From Salminus brasiliensis (Eukaryota; Chordata; Actinopteri; Characiformes; Bryconidae): DNA of 64,000 nt. A program made the position numbers and the translations under genes. The stretch covers positions 10,479,581-10,543,580 of the forward strand of contig NC_132888.1 of NCBI RefSeq assembly GCF_030463535.1, written 5' to 3'. The notes below the pieces were generated by a model. The model was not told the origin of the DNA and did not search any database. It saw nothing but the letters and a program-made list of their open reading frames with translations. Positions 63,919 to 64,000 of the stretch are shown piece by piece (position 1 is the stretch's first letter; every line of letters starts with the position of its first letter).

Positions 63919-64000
63919 CATTTTTGAACTTGAGAAGAAATGGTGCATATTGTTTTCTAAATTCTAAAACTTGCTGTTGTTCATTTTCAGACTTTTGAGA

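Larger units (their letters stand above)
60566..64000 (-). other. MEOX2: MEOX2 intron preceding the last exon (partial)
   Basis: At least 3.4 kb of intron on the 5' side of the final exon. A family D repeat (62155-62265) and a decayed SINE (63755-63918) are present. I recognise nothing in 60600-62150, 62270-63290 and 63330-63750. I looked for the homeodomain 5' half on the minus strand and did not find it. Confidence 0.75.

Noticed and set aside
60566..64000. Search for the upstream MEOX2 homeodomain exon
   Set aside because: No minus-strand stretch encodes the first 44 homeodomain residues, so the exon is outside the window.

Overview
The window is vertebrate nuclear DNA, almost certainly from a teleost fish. 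The genes have GT-AG introns and small exons, and they sit in AT-rich DNA full of fish-type repeats: Tc1-like elements, tRNA-derived SINEs, an L2-type LINE 3' end, foldback MITEs and long (AT)n/(CA)n tracts. The repeat mix resembles otophysan fishes such as characins, catfish or electric fishes, but that is an inference from memory and not a measurement.

Only two protein-coding genes can be supported, both on the minus strand. (1) A complete AGMO (alkylglycerol monooxygenase, also TMEM195) is spread over 13 coding exons from 54263 down to 2696. Splicing these exons gives an open frame of 446 codons (445 aa plus stop), with every intron GT-AG and all phases consistent. The protein carries the three histidine boxes of the fatty acid hydroxylase superfamily (HRCCH, HQVHH, HRVHH). 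(2) The last coding exon of MEOX2 (mesenchyme homeobox 2) is at 60565-60347. It holds the end of the homeodomain and the whole C-terminal tail. The other MEOX2 exons lie beyond position 64000. MEOX2 followed by AGMO in the same orientation is the arrangement known on human chromosome 7p21, so this is a conserved syntenic block. Here the two genes are only about 6 kb apart.

Layout: 1-2695 is AGMO 3' flank with a decayed Tc1-like copy and a compound microsatellite. 2696-23457 holds AGMO exons 13 to 4; the largest intron there (intron 12) contains a tandem array of foldback repeats. 23458-42460 is the 19 kb intron 3, dense with transposon relics. 42461-43839 holds exons 3 and 2. 43840-54140 is intron 1, with an L2-type LINE fragment, a head-to-head SINE palindrome and a higher-order minisatellite. 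54141-54263 is exon 1, followed by a candidate TATA promoter. 54264-60346 is intergenic with two transposon-derived blocks. 60347-64000 is MEOX2 exon 3 and part of its upstream intron.

The two genes are not known to act in one pathway. AGMO is a tetrahydrobiopterin-dependent ER membrane enzyme that cleaves ether lipids. MEOX2 is a transcription factor of somite, muscle and vascular mesenchyme. I found no operon-like, CRISPR, phage or other novel protein system. The most interesting observations are structural: a (TG)n tract abutting the AGMO exon 4 acceptor, a KKXX retrieval signal at the AGMO C-terminus, cysteines inside the first histidine box, a 535-bp higher-order satellite, a tandemised foldback MITE, and a roughly 120-bp-arm SINE palindrome.
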